DNA of 64,000 bases from [Actinomadura] parvosata subsp. kistnae (GTDB taxonomy: Bacteria; Actinomycetota; Actinomycetes; Streptosporangiales; Streptosporangiaceae), in NCBI RefSeq assembly GCF_900323885.1, contig NZ_OOHJ01000003.1, positions 1 to 64,000 on the forward strand, read 5' to 3'. Positions within the stretch are counted from its first letter, which is position 1. Every line of letters begins with the position of its first letter. The position numbers and the translations under genes are program-made. Positions 49,204 to 57,829 of the stretch are shown here, one piece after another. The notes below the pieces were generated by a model. The model worked only from the letters and a program-made list of their open reading frames with translations. It was not told the DNA's origin and searched no databases.

Positions 49204-49551
49204 GTGGCGGAACCCAGGGAAGTTCCGGACTTTCAGCGCACATGGGCGATCATCGCCCTCAGTGGCAGTCTTGACGATGCCACCGTGGACCAGGTCGAGC
49301 GGGAGATCGCCCAGCTCTACGGCGAGGGGGCCCGGCTCATCGTCGACGTCAGCGAGCTGCACTTCCTCGACGACCACGGCGTGGACGTCCTCGTGCTCCT
49401 GGCCCACCACATGCGGCGGCAGGGCGGCCTGATGGCGCTGACCGACCGCCGCGGCTCCATCCGCGAGGCCCTGGGCCGCGCCGGCCTTCCGGACCTGCCG
49501 CCCCTGTTCACCTCCGTCGCCGAGGCCATGCTCGCGCTGGACCACGACTGA
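49204..49551 (+). CDS. STAS-domain anti-anti-sigma-like protein
   Basis: The 115-residue protein (121 from GTG 49186) has the STAS pattern: TWAIIALSGSLDDATVDQVEREI, LIVDVSELHFLDDHGVDVLVLLAHHMRRQGG and a C-terminal helix LFTSVAEAMLAL. At the site where anti-anti-sigma factors carry the phosphorylated Ser (usually D-S-S/T-G), it reads D-D-H-G, so regulation by Ser phosphorylation is not possible there. It may be constitutive or serve another partner. No anti-sigma kinase is adjacent. Confidence 0.8.
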   Translation: MAEPREVPDFQRTWAIIALSGSLDDATVDQVEREIAQLYGEGARLIVDVSELHFLDDHGVDVLVLLAHHMRRQGGLMALTDRRGSIREALGRAGLPDLPPLFTSVAEAMLALDHD

Positions 49552-49930
49552 TCGCGCCCGGGGACCCGAGCTGCCACGCGGACGGCCCACGTTGCGCGCG
49601 TTGCGGTGGCCGGCCCGGGAGCCGGAGGAGCGTGCCCCTGGACGGGGGCCGGCCACGTGCGGCGGGTGGCGTGCCGTGGGCTTTGCCGTAAAAGTCTTTC
49701 CTAGCGCTGCGCGCTTGCCCTGCTGGGGTGAAAATCGGGGTGTGGTTGCCCGCCGACGTCGATCGTTTCATGGCGCCGCAGGAGCCCGTGTAAAAGTCAG
49801 ACGCTGGGAGTTCGTGTCAGGGGTCCTGCATTGTTGCCTTGAGCACGCGGGTCAGACTCTCCGCTTCCCCGTGAACTCCCGCGGGCGGCCATCTTGAGGT
49901 CGAACCAAAGTGCGCGGGAGGCGAGCGCGG
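49552..49930 (+). ncRNA. IS110 left non-coding end, candidate bridge RNA region
   Basis: These ~380 bases between the STAS gene and the transposase contain no protein gene. Members of the IS110 group encode a structured bridge RNA in the left non-coding end, so the part nearest the transposase (about 49690-49920) is the place to expect it. Motif taaaagtc occurs twice (about 49688 and 49793). I cannot fold or verify it, and the left boundary is not defined. Confidence 0.35.
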
Positions 49931-51320
49931 ATGGACGAGGTGGAAGAGCACGAGCGGTTGTTCGAGCGGGTGGCGGGCATCGACATCGCCAAGAGCGAGG
50001 TCAAAGTCTGTGTACGGGTGCCGGGCAGCAGGGTCGGCTATCGGCGTCAGGAAGTACGTACCTTCCCGGCGGTGACGGCTGAGTTGCTCGCGCTGGGCGA
50101 CTGGCTGCGGATCGAACAGGTGCAACTGGTGGTGATGGAGGCCACCGGCACGTACTGGAAGCCGGTCTTCTACGCCCTGGAAGACGACTTCGAGTGCTGG
50201 CTGCTGAACGCCAAGCAGGTCAAGCACCTGCCCGGTCGGCCCAAGACCGACCGCGAGGATGCCATCTGGCTGGCCAAGGTGGCCGAACGCGGGATGGCCC
50301 GGCCCAGCTTCGTGCCGCCCAGGCCGATCCGGCATCTTCGCGACCTGACCCGCTACCGGCGCAGTCTGACGCAGGAGCGCACCCGCGAGAAGCAGCGCGT
50401 CCAGGGAGTACTCGAAGACGCCCAGGTCAAGCTCAGCTCGGTGATCAGCGACATCCACGGCGCCTCCGGCCGGGCAATGCTGGAGGCCATGATCGCCGGC
50501 CAGCGCAACCCGCGCGAGCTGGCTCAGCTGGCCCGAGGCAGCATGCGCGGCAAGAAGGACGTGCTGATCGAGGCGCTGCGGGGTCATTTCAGCGACCATC
50601 ACGCCTTCATCTGCCGGATGATGCTGGACAACATCGACCGGCTCTCCGTCCAAATCGACGCGCTCACCCGCCAGATCGAGCAGGCCATCGCCCCCTACCA
50701 GCCACAGGTGGAGCAGTTGGACGAGGTCACCGGCATCGGACCGATCGCGGCCCAGGACATCGTCGCCGAGATCGGAGTGGACATGAGCCGCTTCGCCACC
50801 GCCAGCCACCTGGTGTCCTGGGCCAGGTTCTGCCCACAGACCACCCAATCCGGAGGCAAGCAACCCCGCGGCGGGGCGACCGGCAAAGGAAATCCCTGGC
50901 TGGGCGCCGCCCTCGGCGAGATCGCCAGCAGCGCCCGGCGCACCCCCACCTTCCTCGGCGCCCGCTACCGTCGCCTCGCCCGCCGCCGCGGCGCCAAGAG
51001 AGCCCTGGTCGCCACCGCCCACTCGGTACTGATCATCATCTGGCACCTGTTATCCGACCCCGAGGCCCACTACCAGGACCTGGGGCCAGACCACTACGAC
51101 AGCCGCATCAACACCGACCGGAAGACCCGGCAACTGGCCCGTCACCTCGAGGCACTGACCGGCCAAAAGATCACCATCGAAGACGGCAAGATCACCGCTA
51201 TCGGCCCCGACTACTCCACCTAAGTCAGCCCCGGCCACAGTCCAAGCCCGATCCCACACCTCGGGCTTCGCTGTCGCCTGCCCCTGACTCACCCGATTTT
51301 CGGGTCAGATGCTTGTCCGC
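49800..51320 (+). mobile_element. IS110-family insertion element (approximate limits)
   Basis: A complete IS110-type transposase with a longer 5' than 3' non-coding flank defines the element. It stands between the STAS gene and fabI, which are otherwise host genes. The family usually lacks terminal inverted repeats, so ends are approximate. Motif gtcagggg at about 49817 recurs inverted as cccctgac near 51283, and cgggtcaga occurs at both sides (about 49849 and 51300); these are boundary hints only. Confidence 0.65.
49931..51223 (+). CDS. IS110-family transposase (DEDD recombinase)
   Basis: The 430-residue protein has the RuvC-like N-terminal domain (VAGIDIAKSEVKVCVRVPG with the first Asp; VVMEATGTYWKPVFYAL with Glu; RPKTDREDAIWLAKVAERG with the Asp pair). 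The C-terminal Transposase_20 domain (LDEVTGIGPIAAQDIVAEIG; SWARFCPQTTQSGGKQ; GNPWLGAALGEIASSA) holds the catalytic Ser. It looks intact, so the element may be active. ATG 49931 is preferred over GTG 49910. Confidence 0.93.
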   Translation: MDEVEEHERLFERVAGIDIAKSEVKVCVRVPGSRVGYRRQEVRTFPAVTAELLALGDWLRIEQVQLVVMEATGTYWKPVFYALEDDFECWLLNAKQVKHLPGRPKTDREDAIWLAKVAERGMARPSFVPPRPIRHLRDLTRYRRSLTQERTREKQRVQGVLEDAQVKLSSVISDIHGASGRAMLEAMIAGQRNPRELAQLARGSMRGKKDVLIEALRGHFSDHHAFICRMMLDNIDRLSVQIDALTRQIEQAIAPYQPQVEQLDEVTGIGPIAAQDIVAEIGVDMSRFATASHLVSWARFCPQTTQSGGKQPRGGATGKGNPWLGAALGEIASSARRTPTFLGARYRRLARRRGAKRALVATAHSVLIIIWHLLSDPEAHYQDLGPDHYDSRINTDRKTRQLARHLEALTGQKITIEDGKITAIGPDYST

Positions 51321-51335
51321 TCTTGAGAGACGCGG

Positions 51336-52100
51336 TCAGGCGCCGATGGCGTGGACGCCGCCGTCCACGTGGACGATCTCGCCCGTGGTGGCCGGGAACC
51401 AGTCGGACATCAGGGCCACGCACGCCCGGGCCGTCGGCAGCGTGTCGGCGAGGTCCCAGCCCAGCGGGGCCTTTTCCGGCCAGCTGTCCTCGAACTCCTT
51501 GAAGCCGGGGATCGACTTGGCCGCCATCGTGCGCAGCGGGCCGGCCGCCACCAGGTTGACGCGGATGTTGTGCTTGCCGAGGTCGCGGGCCAGGTAGCGG
51601 TTGCAGGACTCGAGGCCGGCCTTGGCGACGCCCATCCAGTCGTAGACGGGCCACGCCTTGGAGGCGTCGAAGTCGAGGCCGACGACGGCGCCGCCCTCCT
51701 TCATGAGGGGCAGGCAGGCCACCGCGAGCGACTTGTACGAGTACGTGGAGACCTGCAGCGCCGTGGCGACGTCCTCCCAGGAGGTGTTGAGGAAGTTGCC
51801 GCCGAGCGCGGTCTGCGGGGCGAAGCCGATGGAGTGGACGACGCCGTCGAGGCCGTCGACGTGCTCGCCGACGCGGGCGGCGAGGGTGTCGAGGTGCTCG
51901 GTGTTCTGGACGTCGAGCTCGAGCACCGGCGCCGGCGTGGGCAGGCGCTTGGCGATGCGTTCGACGAGGCTGAGCCGGCCGAACCCGGTCAGGACGACCG
52001 TGGCGCCCTCTTCCTGGGCCAGCTTGGCCACCGCGAACGCGATGGAGGCGTCGGTGAGCACGCCGGTGACGAGGATCCGCTTGCCTTCGAGAATGCCCAT
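51336..52100 (-). CDS. fabI: Enoyl-ACP reductase (InhA type)
   Basis: The 254-residue NADH-dependent enzyme reduces enoyl-ACP in type II fatty acid synthesis. It has ILVTGVLTDASIAFAVAKLAQEEGA, the divergent FabI/InhA nucleotide-binding start. The active site VYDWMGVAKAGLESCNRYLARDLG carries Tyr-x6-Lys. The substrate loop includes AAGPLRTMAAKSIPGF. It follows fabG by 2 bp, so the two form an operon for reductive steps of elongation. The name inhA is also used. Confidence 0.95.
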   Translation of the reverse strand: MGILEGKRILVTGVLTDASIAFAVAKLAQEEGATVVLTGFGRLSLVERIAKRLPTPAPVLELDVQNTEHLDTLAARVGEHVDGLDGVVHSIGFAPQTALGGNFLNTSWEDVATALQVSTYSYKSLAVACLPLMKEGGAVVGLDFDASKAWPVYDWMGVAKAGLESCNRYLARDLGKHNIRVNLVAAGPLRTMAAKSIPGFKEFEDSWPEKAPLGWDLADTLPTARACVALMSDWFPATTGEIVHVDGGVHAIGA

Positions 52101-52102
52101 GG

Positions 52103-52861
<759 letters not shown>

Positions 52862-52875
52862 TTAGGATCGTGGAC

Positions 52876-54369
52876 ATGCGCCAGATCGACCCCGATTTCC
52901 TGGAGCTGCCGCTGCGGCAGCTGGCGGACGCCGCCCTGCAACGCGCTCGCGAGCTCGGCGCGCAGCATGCCGACTTCCGGCTCGAACGCGTCAGAGCCGA
53001 GACGCTGAGCCTCTACGACACCCGGCTCGAAGGCGCCATGGACGCCGACGATCTGGGCTACGCCGTCCGCGTCGTCAAGGACGGCACCTGGGGGTTCGCC
53101 GCCGGCATCCACCTGACGCCCGAGGCCGCCGCCGTGGTGGCGGAGCAGGCGGTGCGGGTGGCGGAGGTGAGCGCCCCCATCAACAGGGAGCCCATCGAGC
53201 TGGCCGCCGAGCCGGTGCACGCCGACGCCGTGTGGGTGTCGGCGTACGACGTGGACCCGTTCGAGGTGCCGGCCGCCGACAAGGTCGGCCTGCTGGCGGA
53301 GTGGTCGGCGGGCCTGCTGAAGGGCGCCGACCACGTGTCGGCGCGGCTGCTGCAGGTCAAGGAGCAGAAGTTCTACGCCGACACGGCCGGCACGGTGACC
53401 ACGCAGCAGCGGGTGCGGGTGCATCCGAAGCTCAACGCGATGAAGGCGACCGAGAGCGGCTTCGACGACATGTCGACGATCGCGCCGCCGGTGGGCCGCG
53501 GCTACGAGTACCTGACCGGCACCGGCTGGGACTGGCAGGGCGAGCTGGCCCGGCTGCCGGAGCTGCTGGCGGAGAAGCTGGCGGCGCCGTCGGTCGAGGC
53601 GGGCGACTACGACCTGGTGATCGACCCGTCCAACCTGTGGCTGACGATCCACGAGTCGATCGGCCACGCCACCGAGCTCGACCGGGCGCTGGGCTACGAG
53701 GCGGCCTACGCGGGCACCAGCTTCGCCACGTTCGACCAGCTCGGCGAGCTGGTCTACGGCTCGCCGGTGATGAACGTGACCGGTGACCGCACCGTCGAGC
53801 ACGGCCTGGCCACGGTCGGCTTCGACGACGAGGGCGTGCAGGGCCAGAGCTTCGACATCGTCAAGGACGGCATCCTGGTGGGCTACCAGCTCGACCGGCG
53901 GATGGCGCTGATGAAGGGGCTCGGCCGCTCCAACGGGTGCGCGTTCGCCGACTCGCCCGGCCACATGCCGATCCAGCGCATGGCGAACGTGTCGCTGGCG
54001 GCGGCGCCCGGCGGCCCCTCCACGGAGGAGCTGATCGCGGGCGTCGAGCGCGGCATCTACATCGTCGGCGACAAGAGCTGGTCGATCGACATGCAGCGCT
54101 ACAACTTCCAGTTCACCGGCCAGCGGGCGTACAAGATCTCCCACGGGAAGCTGGACGGCCAGGTCAGAGACTTCGCCTACCAGGCGACCACCACCGACTT
54201 CTGGCAGTCGATGGAGGCGGTCGGCGGGCCACAGACGTACGTGCTGGGCGGCGCCTTCAACTGCGGCAAGGGCCAGCCGGGCCAGGTCGCGCCGGTCAGC
54301 CACGGCTGCCCGGCGGCGCTGTTCAGGGGCGTGCGGATCCTCAACACCGTGCAGGAGGGTGGGAAGTGA
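52876..54369 (+). CDS. tldD: Metalloprotease TldD
   Basis: The 497-residue peptidase-U62 family member has the zinc motif HESIGHATELDRA (HExxxH) near residue 260, GDRTVEHGLATVGFDDEG and an extended C-terminal beta domain with GGAFNCGKGQPGQVAPVSHGCPAALFRGVRI. TldD forms a heterodimer with TldE and degrades unfolded or peptide substrates, maturing some ribosomal peptides. ATG 52876 follows aggatcgtggac; GTG 52870 is possible. It overlaps tldE by 4 bp. Confidence 0.93.
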   Translation: MRQIDPDFLELPLRQLADAALQRARELGAQHADFRLERVRAETLSLYDTRLEGAMDADDLGYAVRVVKDGTWGFAAGIHLTPEAAAVVAEQAVRVAEVSAPINREPIELAAEPVHADAVWVSAYDVDPFEVPAADKVGLLAEWSAGLLKGADHVSARLLQVKEQKFYADTAGTVTTQQRVRVHPKLNAMKATESGFDDMSTIAPPVGRGYEYLTGTGWDWQGELARLPELLAEKLAAPSVEAGDYDLVIDPSNLWLTIHESIGHATELDRALGYEAAYAGTSFATFDQLGELVYGSPVMNVTGDRTVEHGLATVGFDDEGVQGQSFDIVKDGILVGYQLDRRMALMKGLGRSNGCAFADSPGHMPIQRMANVSLAAAPGGPSTEELIAGVERGIYIVGDKSWSIDMQRYNFQFTGQRAYKISHGKLDGQVRDFAYQATTTDFWQSMEAVGGPQTYVLGGAFNCGKGQPGQVAPVSHGCPAALFRGVRILNTVQEGGK

Positions 54370-55742
54370 CTCCTCAGGAGATGGTGGAGAGGGCTCTGGA
54401 GCTCTCCCGCAACGACGGCTGCGTGGTGCTCGTGGACGAGGGCTCCACGGCCAACCTGCGCTTCGCGGGCAACACCCTGACCACGAACGGCGTCGCCCGC
54501 TCTGCCCGCCTGACCGTGATCTCGATCGCGGGGCAGGGCGTGGGCGTGGTGTCGCGGGCGGCCGTACGCGACGAGCAGCTGGCCGACGTGGTGGCGGCGG
54601 CCGACGCGGCGGCGCGTGACGCGCAGCCCGCCGAGGACGCCCGCCCGCTCGTCGAGGCCGGCCCCGCCTCGCCGCACTGGGGCGAGGACGTGCGGCCGAC
54701 CGACATCGGCGTGTTCGAGGGGTTCGCGCCGGCGCTCGGCGAGGCGTTCTCGGCCGCGGAGGCGGGCGGCAGGAAGCTGTACGGGTTCGCGGAGCACTCG
54801 CTGACCTCGACGTTCCTCGGCACGTCCACCGGCGTGCGGCTGCGGCACGACCAGCCGACCGGGCGGCTGGAGCTGAACGCCAAGTCCGGCGACCTGAAGC
54901 GCTCGGCGTGGACGGGCGTGTCCACGCAGGACTTCACGGACGTCGACGTGGCGGCGCTCGGCAACTCGCTCGCGCAGCGGCTGGAGTGGGCCAAGACGCG
55001 GGTCGACCTGCCCGCCGGCCGCTACGAGACGCTGCTGCCGCCGAGCGCGGTGGCCGACCTGATGATCTATATGTTCTGGTCGTCCGGGGCGCGCGACGCG
55101 CTCGACGGGCGCTCGGTGTTCGCCAAGCCCGGCGGGGGCACCCGCGTGGGCGAGCAGCTCGCCACCCTGCCCGTGTCGCTGTCGAGCGACCCGGGGGCGG
55201 CGGGCATCGCGTGCGCGCCGTTCGTGACGGCCCACGCCTCCGGGCGGGAGAGCTCCGTGTTCGACAACGGGCTGCCGCTGGGGCGCACCGACTGGATCAA
55301 GGACGGGCGGCTGGAGGCGCTGCTGCAGACCCGCTACTCGGCCGAGCTGAGCGGGCTGCCGGTGACGCCCGGCATCGACAACCTCATCATGTCCGGGCCG
55401 GCCGGCGGGCCCTCGCCGTCCCTGGAGGAGATGATCGCCTCCACCCGGCGCGGGCTCCTCGTCACCTGCCTGTGGTACATCCGCGAGGTCGACCCGCAGA
55501 CGCTGCTGCTGACCGGGCTCACCCGCGACGGGGTCTACCTGGTCGAGCACGGGGAGGTCGTCGGCGAGGTGAACAACTTCCGGTTCAACGAGAGCCCCGT
55601 CGACCTGCTCGGGCGGCTGACCGAGGTGGGGGCCAGCGCGCAGACGCTGCCGCGCGAGTGGAACGACTACTTCCAGCGGACGATCATGCCGCCGGTGCGG
55701 GTGCCGGACTTCAACATGTCCACGGTCAGCCAGGCCAGCTGA
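54366..55742 (+). CDS. tldE: TldE/PmbA metalloprotease partner
   Basis: The 458-residue U62-family protein lacks the HExxxH motif, as expected for the TldE subunit. Features include CVVLVDEGSTANLRFAGNTLTTNG, the tail RRGLLVTCLWYIREVDPQTLLLTGLTRDGVYLVEHGEV and NNFRFNESPVDLL. It completes the TldD-TldE protease. GTG 54366 overlaps the tldD stop (GTGA). A hairpin follows the stop at 55742. Confidence 0.92.
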   Translation: MTPQEMVERALELSRNDGCVVLVDEGSTANLRFAGNTLTTNGVARSARLTVISIAGQGVGVVSRAAVRDEQLADVVAAADAAARDAQPAEDARPLVEAGPASPHWGEDVRPTDIGVFEGFAPALGEAFSAAEAGGRKLYGFAEHSLTSTFLGTSTGVRLRHDQPTGRLELNAKSGDLKRSAWTGVSTQDFTDVDVAALGNSLAQRLEWAKTRVDLPAGRYETLLPPSAVADLMIYMFWSSGARDALDGRSVFAKPGGGTRVGEQLATLPVSLSSDPGAAGIACAPFVTAHASGRESSVFDNGLPLGRTDWIKDGRLEALLQTRYSAELSGLPVTPGIDNLIMSGPAGGPSPSLEEMIASTRRGLLVTCLWYIREVDPQTLLLTGLTRDGVYLVEHGEVVGEVNNFRFNESPVDLLGRLTEVGASAQTLPREWNDYFQRTIMPPVRVPDFNMSTVSQAS

Positions 55743-55771
55743 CCCTGGCAGGGTCTCCTGCTTGACCGACG

Positions 55772-55804
55772 GGCCCCGGGCGCGCGACGTGCGCGGCCGG
55801 GGCC
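55772..55804. terminator. Hairpin after tldE
   Basis: Outer arms ggccccgg (55772-55779) and ccggggcc (55797-55804) plus an inner 5-bp stem, separated by one mismatch, form a 33-base hairpin with loop gacgt. It is 30 bp beyond the tldE stop and faces the convergent phosphatase gene. Confidence 0.75.
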
Positions 55805-55863
55805 TGTTCGTGTGCGGCGGGCTCGGGGGGCGGCGGGCTCGGGGCGCGGTGGGCTCGGTGGGG

Positions 55864-56505
55864 TCAGCGGGGGCCGAGGAGGGCGGCGAGGGCGTGGCTG
55901 AGCGAGGCGCCGAGCGTCTTGGCGCACGCCTCGTAGCCTTCCGGCGGGCCGCCGTACGGGTCGTGCACCTCGGCCGGACGCCGCCGCGCGCGCCGCTCCG
56001 CCGCCGACTGGACGATCGCCCGCGCCCGTTCGACTGTGTCGGAGCGGTAGCGGCGCTGCCCCGCACCCGCCGCCAGCTCGGCGAACTCGGGCAGCGTGAA
56101 CGTCCGGCCCGCCGCCCGCGGGTCCAGGGCGACGGCGACGGCGCGGTGCGCGTCCTCCATCGTGAGCAGCAGGTCGGCGGAGGCGATCAGGTCGCGGTCG
56201 AGGAGGCGGGCGCGGTGGGCCCTGCCGTTCAGGCCCAGCCGGTCGAGGGCGCTGATCGCGTGCGGGGCCATGGGGTGACCGACCAGCGCCCGCACCCCCG
56301 CGCTCCCCGTGACGACGGGCAGGGCCGCGGAATGGAGCATCGCCTGCGCGATCACCTCGGCCATAGCGGAGCGGCAGATGTTGGCGGTGCACACGAGCAG
56401 GATGCGGAACTCGCCCCGCCCGGAGCCCGCACCGCGCGCTGGGCCACTTGCTGGGCCGCTCGCCGCACCGCTCCCTGGGCCGCTCGCGGCGGGAGGAATG
56501 GCCAT
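55864..56505 (-). CDS. Low-molecular-weight protein-tyrosine phosphatase
   Basis: The 213-residue protein has the P-loop LVCTANICRSAMAEVIA (CxxxxxR[S]) at about residue 38 and the general-acid loop HDPYGGPPEGYEACAKTL near the C-terminus. It can remove phosphate from protein tyrosine, or act on arginine phosphate in some relatives. The first ~32 residues are a Gly/Ala/Ser/Pro repeat (SGPGSGAASGPASGPARGAG) absent from most members; a later start in that region is possible. Function is unassigned. Confidence 0.87.
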   Translation of the reverse strand: MAIPPAASGPGSGAASGPASGPARGAGSGRGEFRILLVCTANICRSAMAEVIAQAMLHSAALPVVTGSAGVRALVGHPMAPHAISALDRLGLNGRAHRARLLDRDLIASADLLLTMEDAHRAVAVALDPRAAGRTFTLPEFAELAAGAGQRRYRSDTVERARAIVQSAAERRARRRPAEVHDPYGGPPEGYEACAKTLGASLSHALAALLGPR

Positions 56506-56640
56506 CGTCTGCCCTCCCGTGGGTCACAGCCAATCTAGCCGCTCGGCCCCGCCCCGGGACGGCCGTTCACGGGACCCGGGGCGTCCTCATGCGGCCCCGG
56601 GCGTCTTCAGCCCGCCCCAGCCAGGCGTCTTCAGCCGGCC

Positions 56641-56853
56641 TCAGGCGTCCTCCAGGCGGAAGCCCACCTTCATGCCGACCTGGAAGTGCGCGACCTCCCC
56701 CGCGTCGATGTGCCCGCGGATCTCCGTCACCTCGAACCAGTCGAGGTGACGGAGGGTTTCGGAGGCCCTCCTGATGCCGTTGCGGATGGCCTGGTCGACA
56801 CTCTCCCCCGAGGTGCCGACGATCTCCGTGACCCGGTACGTGCGATCCGTCAT
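56641..56853 (-). CDS. Dodecin
   Basis: The 70-residue protein matches dodecin throughout: YRVTEIVGTSGESVDQAIRNGIRRASETLRHLDWFEVTEIRG with the conserved Trp, and GEVAHFQVGMKVGFRLED. Dodecins form 12-subunit shells that store flavin or related cofactors. ATG 56853 has ribosome site aggaggatgtggag; a longer reading from 56985 lacks support. It is divergent from the DUF3099 gene. Confidence 0.93.
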   Translation of the reverse strand: MTDRTYRVTEIVGTSGESVDQAIRNGIRRASETLRHLDWFEVTEIRGHIDAGEVAHFQVGMKVGFRLEDA

Positions 56854-56952
56854 CTCCACATCCTCCTTACTCGAAGGCCATGATCGCATGACCCCCGCGC
56901 CGGTGCCGGGCTGCCGTCGCCACCGTGTCCCCCTGGAGCTACCGTGGAAGGC

Positions 56953-57267
56953 ATGAAGGGGTGGCGCAGGAAGCCAGATGTTCACCAGGTCACCGACGCC
57001 CGGCCGTCACTGACCGCGGACATCCGTAAGCGTGAGGTCAGCTACCTCATCAAGATGGGGATCCGGACGATCTGCCTGATCCTGGCGGTCGTGGTGCCGG
57101 TGCCGTGGCCGTACCGGCTGCTGTTCATCGCCGCCGCAGTCTTTTTGCCATACATAGCGGTAATCGGGGCCAATGAGAGGGACAAGGGTGCCCCGCCACC
57201 TACCTTTCAGTCCCCTGAAGCTAACCAAACCGAGATACCGCTGCATCGACGCGAGATCGGGTCGTGA
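56953..57267 (+). CDS. DUF3099 membrane protein
   Basis: The 104-residue protein has an N-terminal segment HQVTDARPSLTADIRKREVSYLIKMGIRTICLILAV and two membrane helices (IRTICLILAVVVPVPW; YRLLFIAAAVFLPYIAVIGAN), the layout of the actinobacterial DUF3099 family. ATG 56953 is used, with GTG 56944 also possible. No function is known. The 6C-like RNA begins just downstream. Confidence 0.85.
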   Translation: MKGWRRKPDVHQVTDARPSLTADIRKREVSYLIKMGIRTICLILAVVVPVPWPYRLLFIAAAVFLPYIAVIGANERDKGAPPPTFQSPEANQTEIPLHRREIGS

Positions 57268-57274
57268 CTAAGTC

Positions 57275-57306
57275 TTGACGCATCCCACGGGTTGTAGGTG
57301 TACGCT
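57275..57306 (+). promoter_or_regulatory. Putative promoter of the 6C-like RNA
   Basis: ttgacg (57275-57280) and tacgct (57301-57306) resemble -35 and -10 elements of the principal sigma factor, but the 20-bp spacing is long. They lie directly before the structured RNA, whose first hairpin starts at 57314. Confidence 0.45.
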
Positions 57307-57309
57307 TTA

Positions 57310-57428
57310 GCCAAGCGCTCCGGTCCCCCGTCGGAGTGCTGGTGCCGGCGTTCCGGGCCCCCGTCGGAACGCCGATGAAGCGACGCCGGGTGGTTTGCCC
57401 CCGTAACCACCCGGCGTCGCCCTTTTCC
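57310..57428 (+). ncRNA. 6C-type small RNA with three C-rich hairpin loops
   Basis: Three successive hairpins each have a 9-base loop ending CCCCCGT. Hairpin 1 (57314-57340) has a 9-bp stem and loop gtcccccgt. Hairpin 2 (57346-57374) has a 10-bp stem and loop ggcccccgt. Hairpin 3 (57380-57420) has a perfect 16-bp stem and loop tgcccccgt, followed by cctttt, so it is the terminator. Stem-loops with runs of C in the loops define the 6C RNA family of actinobacteria, where the RNA acts on translation of targets through its C-rich loops. Exact ends are inferred. It could alternatively be an unnamed relative. Confidence 0.82.
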
Positions 57429-57571
57429 CGGCCACGTTTCGATCAGTGTGCGCCGTCCCCCGCAGTTGGATAGGACGGCTTTCCCGAAATCGTTTACATC
57501 CGCCCCCGCCTCGTTATTCACAGGAAATCTTCAGGCGGGGGCGGGCTTGACTTCAAGAGTTCGTTCGAGTG
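57429..57571. other. Spacer after the 6C-like RNA
   Basis: The ~140 bases between the RNA terminator and the stop of the DUF6457 gene hold no gene I can support. The segment is less GC-rich than its surroundings near 57480-57570. Confidence 0.4.
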
Positions 57572-57829
57572 TCAGCCGTCTGTCAGCGTCTCAGTAGTCG
57601 CTTCACTCCAGTTCTTCGCCAATGTGGTCAATCGCGCCACGGCGTCCTCGGGCGCGGTCCCCGCCCCCTGAGCCAGACCCAGCAGGTACGCCGTCAGCGG
57701 CGCCGCCGGCCTGGCCACCCCGTGGGCGACCTCCTTGGTCAGGTCGAGTATCTGGTCACGGTCCACCGTGGCCGGGTCGATGCCCAGCTCCTTGCAGGCC
57801 AGGGCGGTCCATTCGTTGAGCACGTGCAT
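57572..57829 (-). CDS. DUF6457 family small protein
   Basis: The 85-residue helical protein reads MHVLNEWTALACKELGIDPATVDRDQILDLTKEVAHGVARPAAPLTAYLLGLAQG. It matches the small actinobacterial family found beside molybdenum cofactor genes such as moaA and moeA. ATG 57829 is chosen because aggaggaggctcac precedes it; ATG 57853 would give eight more residues. Its role is unknown; moaA lies upstream on the same strand, beyond a repeat island. Confidence 0.82.
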   Translation of the reverse strand: MHVLNEWTALACKELGIDPATVDRDQILDLTKEVAHGVARPAAPLTAYLLGLAQGAGTAPEDAVARLTTLAKNWSEATTETLTDG

